A DNA stretch of 64,000 nucleotides. It comes from Streptomyces vietnamensis. Its GTDB lineage: Bacteria; Actinomycetota; Actinomycetes; Streptomycetales; Streptomycetaceae. Location of the stretch: assembly GCF_000830005.1 (NCBI RefSeq), contig NZ_CP010408.1, positions 1 to 64,000 on the forward strand, in the 5' to 3' direction. The notes beneath the pieces are model-generated. The model saw nothing but the letters and a program-made list of their open reading frames with translations. It was not told where the DNA came from and did not search any database. This document shows, in pieces, positions 1 through 8,628 of this stretch. Both the position numbers and the translations under genes were made by a program. Positions within the stretch are counted from its first letter, which is position 1. Every line of letters begins with the position of its first letter.

Positions 1-240
1 GGTGTGGCTAGGGTCTGGGGTTTGGTGTCATGTGTGGTGCCTGGTTGGGGGGTTGGTGGGGGTTGGGTGGGGGGTGTGGGCCCCTGTCGGGGCCTGTGGG
101 GGTGGGAGGGGGTGTGTTCGGGTGTCCGGGGGGGTGGGGTGGGGGGTGTTCGCGGGTGGGGATGGGGTGTTTTTCCTGAGGGGGTTTCAGCGCCCTGTCG
201 GGCGCCGCGTCCGGGGTGGGCGCCCTCACGAGCGCACGGT
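1..240. other. G/T-rich strand-asymmetric tract, no gene
   Basis: The plus strand here is almost entirely G and T, with many runs of four or more G and few A, so it could form G-quadruplexes. Open frames exist only because of this skew and look nothing like protein. From 240 to 455 composition returns to normal and I see no gene. The tract does not show the palindromes expected of a Streptomyces telomere. Confidence 0.5.
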
Positions 241-455
241 ATTACGGGACGGACACGGAGGGCGAATTCCGGGGCGGCCTGACGGCCGGTTTCCAGGACT
301 CTGAAATTCGGCGCGTTCCATCGGTTGGTGATCCGCTCCGGCGTGTTACGTGTGCGCCGAGAGCGGATTCACAAGGTTTCTCTATCTGGCGGTTAGTCAG
401 ATACTGCGTGCGCGAAATGTGACCGCTCGGAAAACGAATAGGGAACCGTCCCGGA

Positions 456-482
456 AAAGAAGAAGAGGCCCTTCCGGGCCTC
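456..482 (-). terminator. Hairpin terminator with T-rich tail (minus strand)
   Basis: GAGGCCC and GGGCCTC pair around a 4-nt loop. On the minus strand the stem is followed by TTCTTCTTTTCC, a plausible intrinsic terminator. It lies beyond the DUF3846-like gene and its first hairpin. Confidence 0.45.
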
Positions 483-633
483 CCTGATTCGGCTATCACT
501 CCGTCAAAATGGCTCACCAGCAACCCACTTCGAGCCCGGTTCACCCCCAGGTGGCGCACAGCTTCCGCGCGTACGCGTCCCCGGCCGGCTCCCCGAGCTC
601 ACGCAGTCGCCTCCGGGCGCAGCCAGCGGGCCT

Positions 634-665
634 TGTGGGGAGCAGCCTTCCGGCCGCTCCCCACA
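634..665 (-). terminator. Hairpin behind the DUF3846-like gene
   Basis: TGTGGGGAGC and GCTCCCCACA form a perfect 10-bp stem with a 12-nt loop, 10 nt past the stop codon of the minus-strand gene at 675-1025. There is no U-tract, as is usual for Streptomyces terminators. Confidence 0.55.
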
Positions 666-674
666 GGAGCTCCG

Positions 675-1025
675 TCAGAGGTCCATGAGGCTCGCCAGCA
701 GAGCGAGCACCTTGTCCTTGCTCAACGGCACCGTCTCCCCCTCCTCATCGGCCCCACCGGTCAACAGGACGGGACCGTGGTATGCCTGGTAGGTCCGGCC
801 GAAGCGCCGCGCAAGCGCCGTCGCCACCAGGTTCACCGGCTGGGTGTACAGACCCTCATCGTCCAGCCACATATCCAGCCGATCGGTCAACGCCACCACA
901 TCCACACTCCGGCAACGGATCACCGCGTACATCACCGTCAACCGGTCCCCACTGCCGACGGGCAGATCGACGGGGACGACATCGGCCTCAGGGGTGATCA
1001 GCAGGGCAGACGGCGTGATCGTCAT
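675..1025 (-). CDS. DUF3846-like plasmid protein
   Basis: 116 aa, starting MTITPSALLITP. The ATG at 1025 is preceded by a GGAG ribosome site; an in-frame TTG at 1094 would add 23 residues from the conserved leader but has no Shine-Dalgarno. The central part (VDLPVGSGDRL, then a YAVIRC segment) resembles DUF3846 proteins of actinomycete plasmids and phages, whose function is unknown. It shares its upstream block with the genes at 5299-5625 and 11734-13041, so these three may be co-regulated. The family call is from memory of the pattern and should be treated as moderate. Confidence 0.6.
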   Translation of the reverse strand: MTITPSALLITPEADVVPVDLPVGSGDRLTVMYAVIRCRSVDVVALTDRLDMWLDDEGLYTQPVNLVATALARRFGRTYQAYHGPVLLTGGADEEGETVPLSKDKVLALLASLMDL

Positions 1026-1075
1026 AGCGACTCCATCTCTCGCAGATGTGGGCTTTCGGTACCGGCCGGGCGCCA

Positions 1076-1101
1076 CCCCCGACCAACAAGACAACTATAA
1101 C
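1076..1101 (-). promoter_or_regulatory. Conserved leader block, copy A
   Basis: On the minus strand this reads TTATAGTTGTCTTG followed by TTGGTCGG. The same block precedes the genes at 5625 and 13041. TATAGT is a good -10 candidate. The last T of TATAGT's complement (1099) lies 74 nt from the ATG, the same distance as in copy B. Confidence 0.6.
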
Positions 1102-1233
1102 CTGTACTCATCACCTCGTCTACTCCGCCACTCAGTCGCTGCTGCCTTCCACGGCCCATGGTTCAGCAGCGCCCGCCCGCCCCGTGCCGCTCTCCAGCGG
1201 CTGGTTCCGGGCGGGCGGGTGCCTGAGGGCGGA

Positions 1234-2340
1234 TCAACCCTTGGCCGCCAAGCGGGCTGCCATGTCCTCGGCGCTCATACGGCCCGTAATGGCGTCGTAC
1301 GGGAGACGGTCGTCCCAGGAGTACGCCCGGGTGCTGCGGTTGATGACCGGCTGAATGTCCGGGCCGCCGGGAACGGTGACGGAGGCACCGTTGACCCGGA
1401 GCGCCTCGTACCAGCGGCCGCGCGAGCGGGCATAGTCGCCCTTGGTGAAGTCGGCGCGGGACCAGAGCTTGAACCCGTCGGCTTCCGCCTCGGTGATGAT
1501 CTCCCGCCAATGGTTGATCTCGTCGACAGTCTCGGCGTGGCGGCGGGTGAGTTCGGCGACGTTCTCCGGCTTGGTGATGTCCCGCGAGGAGCCGAAGGCG
1601 GATTCCCCAGCGAGCAGCTTTTCCAGTCCCCGGAGGGAGGCCTCAAGCTCCTTCAGGCGGCGCAGGGTGCGGGCCGGGCCCTTGCGGTGCTGCTCGTAGC
1701 GGGCGGCAGCATCGGCGCGGCCGGCCCAGCGCTCGGCACGGTTGCCCTCGTCGATGCCCTGGAGCTGGCTCGCCCCGATCCGGACAAGGTCCCGGCGATG
1801 CCGGCCCTCGGAGTAGTGGCCAACCAGGACCGGCTGCCCGAAAAGAATGGCGGAACCAATACGGCAGGCCTCGGCGAACGCCGCCGTGGAAACGCCGGCG
1901 ACCCGGTCGGCACGAGCGCTGAACCGCTCGGCCCGGTCAGCGGCGCGCTCCTCCCGCTCGGCCTCGGCTTCGACGAAACTACGGGCGACGTCCTCGCGCA
2001 CAGTCACATGCACGGCGTGCCCCGCCTCACGGAGGGCCTCGGCCACCGCGCCGAGGGTGAAACAGTCGGCGGCCCGGTCACGGGAGTGCGGGAGATACCA
2101 GCAACCGAGCTTGCGGGACCAGCGGAAACGACGGCCCCTGAGGATCCCCGCGGACCCGTCACCCCGAGCGGTACCTTCGACGACAGTGCCGCCAGTTTCG
2201 GTGACCAGGCAGATAGCGGTCTTGCCGTGATACCGAGTGCCTTCGTGATAATGGAGGCCGGGGCTTGGAGGACGAGCTGGCGGATCGCGGAGGCCCTGCC
2301 GCGGGACAGCAATCTCGCATCCTGCATCGCAACTACTCAT
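1234..2340 (-). CDS. DUF3560 domain protein
   Basis: 368 aa from the ATG at 2340. An upstream start at 2400 is possible, and neither has a convincing ribosome site. Residues ~45-110 carry the DUF3560 signature seen in actinobacterial plasmid proteins: a GTARGDGSA segment, then RFRWSRKLGCWYLPHSRDR. This is followed by a charged helical region rich in Glu/Arg (AEAEREERAADRAERF) and the FGQPVLVGHYSEGRHRR motif. The last third is helical and less conserved. The biochemical role of DUF3560 is unknown; it is typical of conjugative and linear plasmids. The gene is divergent from the one at 2388, with 47 bp between the start codons. Confidence 0.8.
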   Translation of the reverse strand: MSSCDAGCEIAVPRQGLRDPPARPPSPGLHYHEGTRYHGKTAICLVTETGGTVVEGTARGDGSAGILRGRRFRWSRKLGCWYLPHSRDRAADCFTLGAVAEALREAGHAVHVTVREDVARSFVEAEAEREERAADRAERFSARADRVAGVSTAAFAEACRIGSAILFGQPVLVGHYSEGRHRRDLVRIGASQLQGIDEGNRAERWAGRADAAARYEQHRKGPARTLRRLKELEASLRGLEKLLAGESAFGSSRDITKPENVAELTRRHAETVDEINHWREIITEAEADGFKLWSRADFTKGDYARSRGRWYEALRVNGASVTVPGGPDIQPVINRSTRAYSWDDRLPYDAITGRMSAEDMAARLAAKG

Positions 2341-2387
2341 GCCTACAACCGCTGCCCGTCGGCAGTCACCAGGAGGGAAGACACAGC

Positions 2388-2912
2388 ATGCTCCATCCAA
2401 ACGTCCTCGGGGACTGGCAGGAGTACGACGAAGACTTCACAGGCCTCCGCGTCCGGGTACACAGCTTCAAGAAGGGCGACGTTCCCAAGCGAGGCCGTGA
2501 CGACGACGCGAAGGGTCTGACGTACTTCAGCTTCCAGGTCACCGTCGAGAACCGCGCCGAGGAGTACTTTGACCTTCGCCTTGACCACGACGAGGTGCAG
2601 ATACGTGCAGGAAAAGACGGCCACGGCGCCTTCCTCGACAAGTACCGTTCGGCCTGGATCAGGAACTTCCGGCTCTACCCGCTCCGCCGGGCCTCGGCCA
2701 CCGTCTACGCCGCCGCCCCCGCCAGCCACCTCAAGGCCATCGATATCCAGATCGCCATGCAAGTCGATGATGAAGGCACAGACCCGTACGTGTGGGTCGG
2801 CAGCGATGGCATCCCCGAATCCACCGGCCGGACCGCGGTGAAGAAGACCCGCGGCAAGGGCATCGCGGACGAGGTCAGCAAGTTCCTTGAACAGGGAGGA
2901 ACCGATCTCTGA
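2388..2912 (+). CDS. Conserved hypothetical, predicted beta-sandwich
   Basis: 174 aa. The ATG is preceded by AGGAGGG at good spacing, so the longer open frame starting at 2265 is rejected. There is no signal peptide. Alternating hydrophobic strands (LTYFSFQVTVENRAEEYFDL, then RLYPLRRASATVYAA) give an Ig-like beta-sandwich appearance reminiscent of DUF4352, but cytoplasmic. The C-terminus is basic and helical (AVKKTRGKGIADEVSKFLEQ). I do not recognise a specific family. It shares a 47-bp divergent promoter region with the DUF3560 gene. Confidence 0.65.
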   Translation: MLHPNVLGDWQEYDEDFTGLRVRVHSFKKGDVPKRGRDDDAKGLTYFSFQVTVENRAEEYFDLRLDHDEVQIRAGKDGHGAFLDKYRSAWIRNFRLYPLRRASATVYAAAPASHLKAIDIQIAMQVDDEGTDPYVWVGSDGIPESTGRTAVKKTRGKGIADEVSKFLEQGGTDL

Positions 2913-3408
2913 CCTCACAGAACGCCGCGCTGTTTATATGCCCGAGGCCATTGCCGAAGCTGAGAAGAAAGGTCCCTTCCCGGACACGAGGCTCGGGCCG
3001 GGATGGGGCGAGTGGGTCAGCTCATGCGGAAAGCGCAGCAGTCGCATGGGAGGACTTGGATGGCCAGGGAGTCTGGCGGGCAGACAGGACAGCATCCGCA
3101 GCGGCGATGTGGAAGGCGGCATGTTCCTCGCGGATCCCGTCAGCGGCGTCGGGGTCTGCGCCGTTGACGGCGGCTGACCAGAGGGCCTTGGCCTCGGCAA
3201 GGACGTCGTCCGATCCGCCGACCCAACCGAATCCTGACGGCGACCGGCGCCGACACTGGGCAGTGCCCGCTCATCGCCACAGTCCCACTCCCTGGACCTA
3301 CACACCCGTAGGACTCTTCCTACATGACCGCTGCCCCCACCCAAACCCTCCTACAACCTCACACACCTCCCTGACTAACCAGCCCATCTCCCAGATGGCC
3401 ATGATCAA
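2913..3408. other. Intergenic with probable gene remnant
   Basis: No complete gene. On the minus strand at about 3028-3225 one frame reads like protein (SDDVLAEAKALWSAAVNG, then EEHAAFHIAAADAVLSARQ) and ends in TGA, but I find no start codon with a ribosome site. It may be the 3' end of a lost gene. The rest shows nothing I can name. Confidence 0.35.
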
Positions 3409-4449
3409 ATGGCGAATGGTTTTGCGTCCCCGCCTCGATCCTCCGAAGATGAGCACGTGAGCGAAGAAACAAACGGCACGTCACCCGACCCCGATGACGA
3501 GACGGCTCCTCTTATGCCTTCGGACGATGAGCAGGAAGTTGCCGGGCCACTCATCTCATTCGGCTTGCCGGACAGCGTGCTGCTCAACTACGAGTCACTG
3601 GCAGATGACGCCTCCAAGGGGATCCGGCAGGTGCTTGCGCAGACGGAATCTCACCGCCGCATGCTTGCGAGCGCTCAGCGCCTCCTCCAGCAAGGTGCTC
3701 CGGATTTTGAACAGTGGATCCAGCCGATGGTCGACTGGACGCGAGTCCGCCATATGGCTGCCGGGTTCCAGGACATCGTGGACCGGGCCACGCGGTTCCT
3801 CCCCGAGAACTGGCAGGACCAGGCCCTCAACTACGAGACGGTGGTGTCCGTCCTTCAGCAGGGCATTCCCCTGGCGTGGGTTCCGCCGGCACCCATCGTC
3901 CGCGACCTTCTCCAGGCGACCGACACGCAAGCGATGCTCGAAGCCGTGCAGGCAGGACAGGAGCTGATCGTCGAGTCCTGCAGCTCCGTCATCGAGCTAG
4001 TAGAGGACCCTAAGCTCGTACACCAGGCCGCTCTGCTCAAGAAGTGTGTCGACATGGCCAAAGCCGGCCAGGTCGAGGGGGTTCAGGCCTTGGCAGCGAG
4101 CGTCGTCGACACGCTCTACCGTGCCCTCTGGCGAGCACAGCCCGAGTTGCAGAATACCAATGGTAAATGGGACGGCTACGGCAACCTGAATAGCCGACTA
4201 CCCGAGGTCGACACTGACGATTCGACAATTCTTGAGTTCCGCCAGGCTTGTGTTCTCGCACCCCTTAAGGCGGCGTACACGACCTTCAACGAGGGCCCCG
4301 TACCGCAAACTTTTAACCGCCACGCTACAGCGCATGCGGCCGGGCGAACTCAATACACGCTGGTCAACGCACTCGTGGTACTCATGCTGGCCGTTAGCCT
4401 CCTGCGCGAACTGCAAGACGGTTACCTTCCCCACCAGATCCACGCGTAG
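3409..4449 (+). CDS. Hypothetical protein with HEPN-like C-terminal motif
   Basis: 346 aa from an ATG at 3409 with a weak ribosome site; a GTG start at HVSEET (residue 17) is an alternative. The first ~45 residues are acidic and probably disordered. The middle is helical. The C-terminus has FNRHATAHAAG, an R-x4-H motif (R304, H309) followed by a long hydrophobic helix. That is the arrangement of the catalytic motif in HEPN ribonucleases and in abortive-infection proteins. What is seen is the motif and its position; that it is an RNase is inference. A small gene of unknown function follows on the same strand after 239 bp. Confidence 0.6.
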   Translation: MANGFASPPRSSEDEHVSEETNGTSPDPDDETAPLMPSDDEQEVAGPLISFGLPDSVLLNYESLADDASKGIRQVLAQTESHRRMLASAQRLLQQGAPDFEQWIQPMVDWTRVRHMAAGFQDIVDRATRFLPENWQDQALNYETVVSVLQQGIPLAWVPPAPIVRDLLQATDTQAMLEAVQAGQELIVESCSSVIELVEDPKLVHQAALLKKCVDMAKAGQVEGVQALAASVVDTLYRALWRAQPELQNTNGKWDGYGNLNSRLPEVDTDDSTILEFRQACVLAPLKAAYTTFNEGPVPQTFNRHATAHAAGRTQYTLVNALVVLMLAVSLLRELQDGYLPHQIHA

Positions 4450-4688
4450 CTGCGAGATACGACGTCGCCCCTTGTCCGGCCCGACCGTGCTGTGGCGCAG
4501 CATGATCCCCCTCTCCGAGCACCTGGCTGATCACACCCTGGTCGGGCGGGCCTCACCCCACTGCGCCCAGCGGCAGAAAGCAGGGCGTAGCGGGGCCGGC
4601 CTCAGGTGAGCTACCGTCAGACCACGCCCACGGGCGTTGCGTCCACGGACACTCGGACCTACGGGTCCTCTCCCTACGAGGAGCTCGC

Positions 4689-5171
4689 GTGCTCTCACTC
4701 ACCCCCATCGAACGCGACATGCACCGCCTCCTGCGCTCACTTGCGAAGGCCGGCGACCCAGTCGATCCGCTTTCCGCCTGCATCGGCTACAAGGAATTCG
4801 CACAACGAATTGACCCGCATGGTCTGGACCCCTACACGTCGCAGGGCCAGATGCGCGGGCTATACCCGAAGCTCGGCCACATCAGCGTCTATGAGCACCA
4901 GCACGGTCGGCCTCTGCTGTCGGCGCTTGTCATTCGCAAGGCAACCGGCCGGCCTGGGAGCGGCTTTGCCGAACTTGCGTCACAGCTCGGCTTCGAAGCC
5001 GCCGAGGATGCTGGATTCTGGGAGCATCAGGTGGCTCAGACAGTGCGCTTTTGGTCCGCTGATGACCCAATCATGGTGATGGACTCCGCGATGGATCAGG
5101 TACTGAAAGAGCTTGGCTCGATCAAGCGCACCGTACGGCGACTCGCCGCAAAGCCTGTCGAGAAGGGCTGA
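4689..5171 (+). CDS. Conserved hypothetical, 160 aa
   Basis: Starts MLSLTPIERDMHRLL. The upstream GAGGAGCTCGCG supplies a ribosome site. Central segment PLLSALVIRKATGRPGSGF is a pattern I associate with small conserved proteins of phages and mobile elements, in which GRPGxGF precedes a helix. No enzymatic motif is evident. It lies on the same strand as the HEPN-like gene and could be its partner, although the gap is 239 bp. A bidirectional hairpin terminates it at 5253-5280. Confidence 0.65.
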   Translation: MLSLTPIERDMHRLLRSLAKAGDPVDPLSACIGYKEFAQRIDPHGLDPYTSQGQMRGLYPKLGHISVYEHQHGRPLLSALVIRKATGRPGSGFAELASQLGFEAAEDAGFWEHQVAQTVRFWSADDPIMVMDSAMDQVLKELGSIKRTVRRLAAKPVEKG

Positions 5172-5252
5172 CCGGCGGAAGAATCCGTCCAGGACTGGCT
5201 CGGCGGCCCGCGCTGACTCGTGCGGCTCAAACCGGCGCCTCCGTAAGGCCGG

Positions 5253-5280
5253 GCCCCGGGCGCACCTTGGCGCCCGGGGC
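5253..5280. terminator. Bidirectional terminator between convergent genes
   Basis: GCCCCGGGCGC and GCGCCCGGGGC form a perfect 11-bp stem around ACCTTG. It separates the plus gene ending at 5171 from the minus gene ending at 5299. Confidence 0.75.
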
Positions 5281-5298
5281 GGGACTGACGGACGCGGG

Positions 5299-5625
5299 TC
5301 AGGCGATGTCGAGGATCACCGCGGCGACGCGCATGGTGACCTCGTCCAGGCCGTCCAAGGCGCTGGTGCAGTCGAAGTACTCCAGGAGGAAGGTCGGCTC
5401 GGTGCGGTCGTTCGCGTGAACGTACAGGTCCCCCTCGTGATCCACGGCAACGAGGAAGTGGGCGCCGTCCGGGGCGGTGATCTCGCCGGTCACGCCCCAG
5501 TAGCCGGACTCGGCGTGCCAGTCGTCGCCAAGGACCTTGACCGCTTGGCGTGCGATGTCCGAGATGGAGAACGGGTACTCGCTGCCGGGTGCGGGGTCGT
5601 ACCGATACGTAGTCGCAATGGTCAT
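5299..5625 (-). CDS. Hypothetical plasmid protein under shared leader
   Basis: 108 aa, starting MTIATTYRYDPAPG, with GAGGATCC upstream as ribosome site. The sequence is acidic with alternating strands (GYWGVTGEITAPDGAHFLVAV, then DLYVHANDRTEPTFLLEYF). No family is recognised with confidence. Its interest lies in the upstream block at 5670-5695, which it shares with the DUF3846-like gene and the beta-clamp paralogue. An in-frame TTG at 5688 would add 21 residues resembling the same extension in the other two genes. Confidence 0.65.
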   Translation of the reverse strand: MTIATTYRYDPAPGSEYPFSISDIARQAVKVLGDDWHAESGYWGVTGEITAPDGAHFLVAVDHEGDLYVHANDRTEPTFLLEYFDCTSALDGLDEVTMRVAAVILDIA

Positions 5626-5669
5626 CTGGGATCCTCTCGATCGCGTCTTCGGTCCCCGGTCGACTGCCA

Positions 5670-5695
5670 CCGCCGACCAGTTAAACAACTATACC
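5670..5695 (-). promoter_or_regulatory. Conserved leader block, copy C
   Basis: Minus strand reads GGTATAGTTGTTTAACTGG then TCGG, matching copies A and B except for four central bases. With copy B it also shares GCGGTGGCAGTCG just downstream. The distance to the ATG is 68 nt. Confidence 0.6.
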
Positions 5696-5959
5696 ACATA
5701 CGTATAACTATCAGCGGGGGTGACTTCCCCCCTCACCTGGCGAAAGCGGTAGGAGCGCGCGCAACACGGCACTGAGTCCGTCTCGCAAAAAGGGTCGGTA
5801 TGCTGCCAGATGGCAAGGCGCGTACTGCCTCCCGCCGTCGGCTCCCACGCGGCCGGCGATCCCGGGTGAAGGTCTCACAGGCCCGCGTATCTCGTAGATC
5901 ATCGAGCGCATCGAGCAACCGGGCGGGCATGGCGTGGGCGACGTCCGCCGGAATCCGAG

Positions 5960-6718
5960 ATGACGATGCCAAAGAAGCAGACCCGCGCCACGCAACTCGC
6001 TCGGCAGATCCAGGCCGTGACCGGCCTGCCGTACACCACCTGCCTGAAGATGTGCGAGCCCACCGAGGACAGCTGGGGCCGGCTCGCCCGCGCGCTACAG
6101 GCGGAGGGCCTGACCGAGACCGCAGACTGCCTCCTGGCCGCCGATGCCGTGACCACCGAGGCCGGCACCTGGCTCGACGCCGGCAACGAGGTCGAGCAGC
6201 TCTTCGACGGCACCGATCACGCCAGGGTGAAGCGGACGTACGCCGCATGCGAGGAAGCCGCCGGAGCGGCCCTGAGCCGGGCTGGGTTCGAAACGTACTC
6301 GGACACACCCGACGCCGAGGCGTACCACGCGGCGTTCCTCGCCTTGTCGAAGGCCGGGGCGCTTCTCGACGGCCGGGCCCTTGCCCGGGCCGCCCTGGAC
6401 ATCTTCGTCGACGACCCGATGTGGTGCTCGGACGTCATCCGCACTCGAGGCCGGGCCCCGTTCTCGTACGACACCGCCGTCGGCCTCACTGGCCCCGAGA
6501 CATCGGTCGCCGTGGCCGCCAGAAGGGCCGCCTGTGCGATGGCCCGAGCGGCGGCGGTCCGGTTCAGCGGGGACGAGGAATGGTACGAGGCGGCCGGGAT
6601 CATGGTCGAGGCGATCTGGCACGCGAGCGAGGCCGCCGGGCTGCCGCCACTGGAGGGGTATCCCAACTGCCGGGATCACCTCGAGCACTTCATGGACGGC
6701 GTGATCCCGAACCGGTGA
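5960..6718 (+). CDS. Hypothetical plasmid protein, 252 aa
   Basis: The N-terminus (TRATQLARQIQAVTGLPYTTCL) resembles a short helical motif found at the start of many actinobacterial plasmid and phage proteins. Two Met codons are close together; the first at 5960 is used. The remainder is alanine-rich and helical, with scattered Cys (about residues 32, 57, 94, 155, 184) and no recognisable catalytic pattern. No function can be assigned. It stands alone, facing the minus-strand gene at 6747. Confidence 0.65.
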   Translation: MTMPKKQTRATQLARQIQAVTGLPYTTCLKMCEPTEDSWGRLARALQAEGLTETADCLLAADAVTTEAGTWLDAGNEVEQLFDGTDHARVKRTYAACEEAAGAALSRAGFETYSDTPDAEAYHAAFLALSKAGALLDGRALARAALDIFVDDPMWCSDVIRTRGRAPFSYDTAVGLTGPETSVAVAARRAACAMARAAAVRFSGDEEWYEAAGIMVEAIWHASEAAGLPPLEGYPNCRDHLEHFMDGVIPNR

Positions 6719-6746
6719 CAGACCGGCCCCTCGTGGTGGGACGCGA

Positions 6747-7061
6747 CTAGAAGAGGGCGTCCTGGTCGGGCTCGTCCCGGGGCAGGTCGGGGACGTCCTC
6801 GCCGCGCCATTTCGCCTCGAGGTGCTTGCGCCAGCCCGGCGGCGGGGGAGATGGGATTCCCCACTCCGCGAGCTGCTTCCTCGTCCACCCGCCCTTCTCG
6901 GTCATCGCGGCGGTCACTTCTTCAGGGGAGGGCACATAGCTCGGCACATGCTCATCATGCCCGGCCTCGGCCCACGCAAGGACGTCTTCGAGCTCCCCGG
7001 GTTGTCGGTGCGCCGTGGCACGATCGGGGGACAAGCCAGCGACGGGGGCACAGGGGGTCAC
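6747..7061 (-). CDS. Small hypothetical protein, start uncertain
   Basis: The C-terminal half (GGWTRKQLAEWGIPSPPPPGW, then DEPDQDALF) looks like a conserved small actinobacterial protein. The start is doubtful: GTG at 7061 collides head-on with the plus-strand ATG at 7063, TTG near 7030 and GTG at 6947 are alternatives, and none has a strong ribosome site. Function unknown. Confidence 0.45.
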   Translation of the reverse strand: MTPCAPVAGLSPDRATAHRQPGELEDVLAWAEAGHDEHVPSYVPSPEEVTAAMTEKGGWTRKQLAEWGIPSPPPPGWRKHLEAKWRGEDVPDLPRDEPDQDALF

Positions 7062-7062
7062 G

Positions 7063-7242
7063 ATGAGCACGTTCGAGTGGCCGCAGGTGGCGAGCGGCGA
7101 GGACTCTGCGGCTCTGAAGCGGTGGCTGGCCGGACACGGGTGGGAGGTCGCCCCCACCGTCGTCATGGTCGGCGCCCGAGGCCCAGCGGTTCAGGTGCGC
7201 CGGATCGGCGGGCCTGGCAGGGCGGGGAGCCCGGCCTCCTGA
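7063..7242 (+). CDS. Small hypothetical protein, 59 aa
   Basis: MSTFEWPQVASGEDSAALKR; the ATG follows GGGGG by six bases. Its body (WLAGHGWEVAPTVVMVGARG) is coherent, but the product is short and no relative is recognised. It overlaps the region where the opposite gene must start, so at most one of the two long versions is right. Confidence 0.4.
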   Translation: MSTFEWPQVASGEDSAALKRWLAGHGWEVAPTVVMVGARGPAVQVRRIGGPGRAGSPAS

Positions 7243-7324
7243 TCCTGCCAGGCGACGTTGTCGAGTACGCCGGCAAGCGAGTACGTGTGGCCACAGCCCC
7301 CCAGGGCGGAGCGACCGGGTGAGG

Positions 7325-7672
7325 TCAGCCGTCCGCGGCCTGGACCCTGGCCCGGGAAGGGGCGGGTGGTGCTGGGAGCGCACCGTGGCCAGCGTGGGCG
7401 GGAAGGCCGATCGGCTGGAGACCGGGCTGCGGCCACTTGAAGAGCCTGGCCATCTTGGAGGAGGTGCCGGGGTCGTACGGCACCTGGTAGAACACACGGC
7501 CGTCGGCCCAGTCTTGCCTAGACGGAACGGTCCCGCGGCGCCACTTCCCGCCGACATGCACGCGCATCATGGGCCGCGCGTATGTCGGCCAGGTTTTCAC
7601 CTGCGGCTCGACGCCGTCCTCCGGGTGCCAAGAGCGTGCATCAGTCGCGTCTTTGTACTCCCACATCTTCAC
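7325..7672 (-). CDS. Hypothetical protein, 115 aa
   Basis: Starts with GTG at 7672, overlapping the stop of the upstream membrane-protein gene by 4 bp (GTGA). Translational coupling is therefore likely and the two form an operon. RVHVGGKWRRGTVPSRQDWADG is a small SH3-like or strand-rich segment seen in hypothetical proteins of Streptomyces mobile elements. The proline-rich tail may be non-essential. No function is known. Confidence 0.55.
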   Translation of the reverse strand: MKMWEYKDATDARSWHPEDGVEPQVKTWPTYARPMMRVHVGGKWRRGTVPSRQDWADGRVFYQVPYDPGTSSKMARLFKWPQPGLQPIGLPAHAGHGALPAPPAPSRARVQAADG

Positions 7673-8322
7673 CGTACGCTGCGGGTGCGCTTCTGCTGCT
7701 TCTGGGCCTTCCCGCTCTTGTCCAGGTACACCTTGCTCTGGCGCCGGAACTTGAACAGGGCGTTGAAGTACTCCTGTACTTCCGCTCTACGCAGATCGCG
7801 CGCGCTGGCGGCGGGCTCGTGCGCCGCTTCGCGCTCGAACAGCTCCTTGCCACCAAGCAGCCGGTGGGCCGAGACCACGACCCGGTGCGCCGTCTTGGCG
7901 ATCTCGGGCGGCCCCTCCAGGTCCACGCCGTCATAGGCGGCGATCACCTCCTGTAGAAGCGCCGGGGCCTTCTCGCTCACCCACTTGCCGTCGAAGTCGT
8001 CGAGCACCGGTGCCAGGTATTCGGCCCAGGTGATCGTCTCCTCGAGGACCAGGCCGTCTTCGTCCGCCTCGGGCTCCGGGCCGTTCAGCGTGGACTCGGT
8101 GAAGGCCGCCTCCGCGCGGCTGTGCTCCAGGAAGATGGGCTCGGTGACCGACACGAAGGCGCGCGCGGCAGTACCGAAGGCCGTGTACGCCTGCCGACGG
8201 CGGTCGTAGAACCACTGCTTCTCCTGCGCGTGTTCCTGGCCCTTGCGTTGGAGCGCCGCGGCGTACACTGCGGCGACGGCTGCGAGAAGCCCGACTATGA
8301 GAGCGATCATGCTTTCGTCCAT
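7669..8322 (-). CDS. Single-pass membrane protein with helical cytoplasmic domain
   Basis: 217 aa from the ATG at 8322. Residues 4-24 (SMIALIVGLLAAVAAVYAAAL) form one transmembrane segment. A charged, helical domain follows (EKQWFYDRRRQAYTAFGT, then TAHRVVVSAHRLLGG) and the tail is very basic. This architecture, an N-terminal anchor plus a four-helix-like body, is common among uncharacterised actinobacterial proteins. No enzyme motif is visible. It is the first gene of a two-gene operon with the one at 7325. Confidence 0.6.
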   Translation of the reverse strand: MDESMIALIVGLLAAVAAVYAAALQRKGQEHAQEKQWFYDRRRQAYTAFGTAARAFVSVTEPIFLEHSRAEAAFTESTLNGPEPEADEDGLVLEETITWAEYLAPVLDDFDGKWVSEKAPALLQEVIAAYDGVDLEGPPEIAKTAHRVVVSAHRLLGGKELFEREAAHEPAASARDLRRAEVQEYFNALFKFRRQSKVYLDKSGKAQKQQKRTRSVR

Positions 8323-8628
8323 GCCAGGAGTCTGTCTTTGGCGTGGCTGTGACCGTGGGCAAACGGCAGAACTCGGTACCGGAGCGCGCCGACGGTAGGA
8401 CGGCCGGGCTGAGCGTAAATTCGGATGCATGAGTGATGTCCCCCCAGGCGCCTGGACCCCGAAACGACGGATTCGACCGCGGCCGCGATCATCCTGCGGC
8501 GTGCCGGGGCAGGTCGGGCCGTGCCCGCGTTGTCAGGGACTCACCGTGCGGTACGGGCCGCAGCGCGGCTGATCTGCCTGGCGTGCAGCGCCCAGGGGGC
8601 TCGGGCGACGTAGCTGGGGAGCGGGCTG
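8323..8628. other. Intergenic, nothing recognised
   Basis: 306 bp between two minus-strand genes. It must hold the promoter for the membrane-protein gene; I see no clear -10/-35 pair, repeat or hairpin. Confidence 0.4.

Noticed and set aside
1..240. Telomere of a linear replicon
   Set aside because: No palindromic hairpin series or known telomere core is visible; only a G/T bias.
844..2520. Plus-strand frame of 558 codons
   Set aside because: It overlaps the DUF3846-like and DUF3560 genes antisense and has no coding sense.
6001..6020. 15-nt identity to CRISPR spacer 5 (CGGCAGATCCAGGCC)
   Set aside because: Too short for a protospacer and ends abruptly; common codons for RQIQA explain it.
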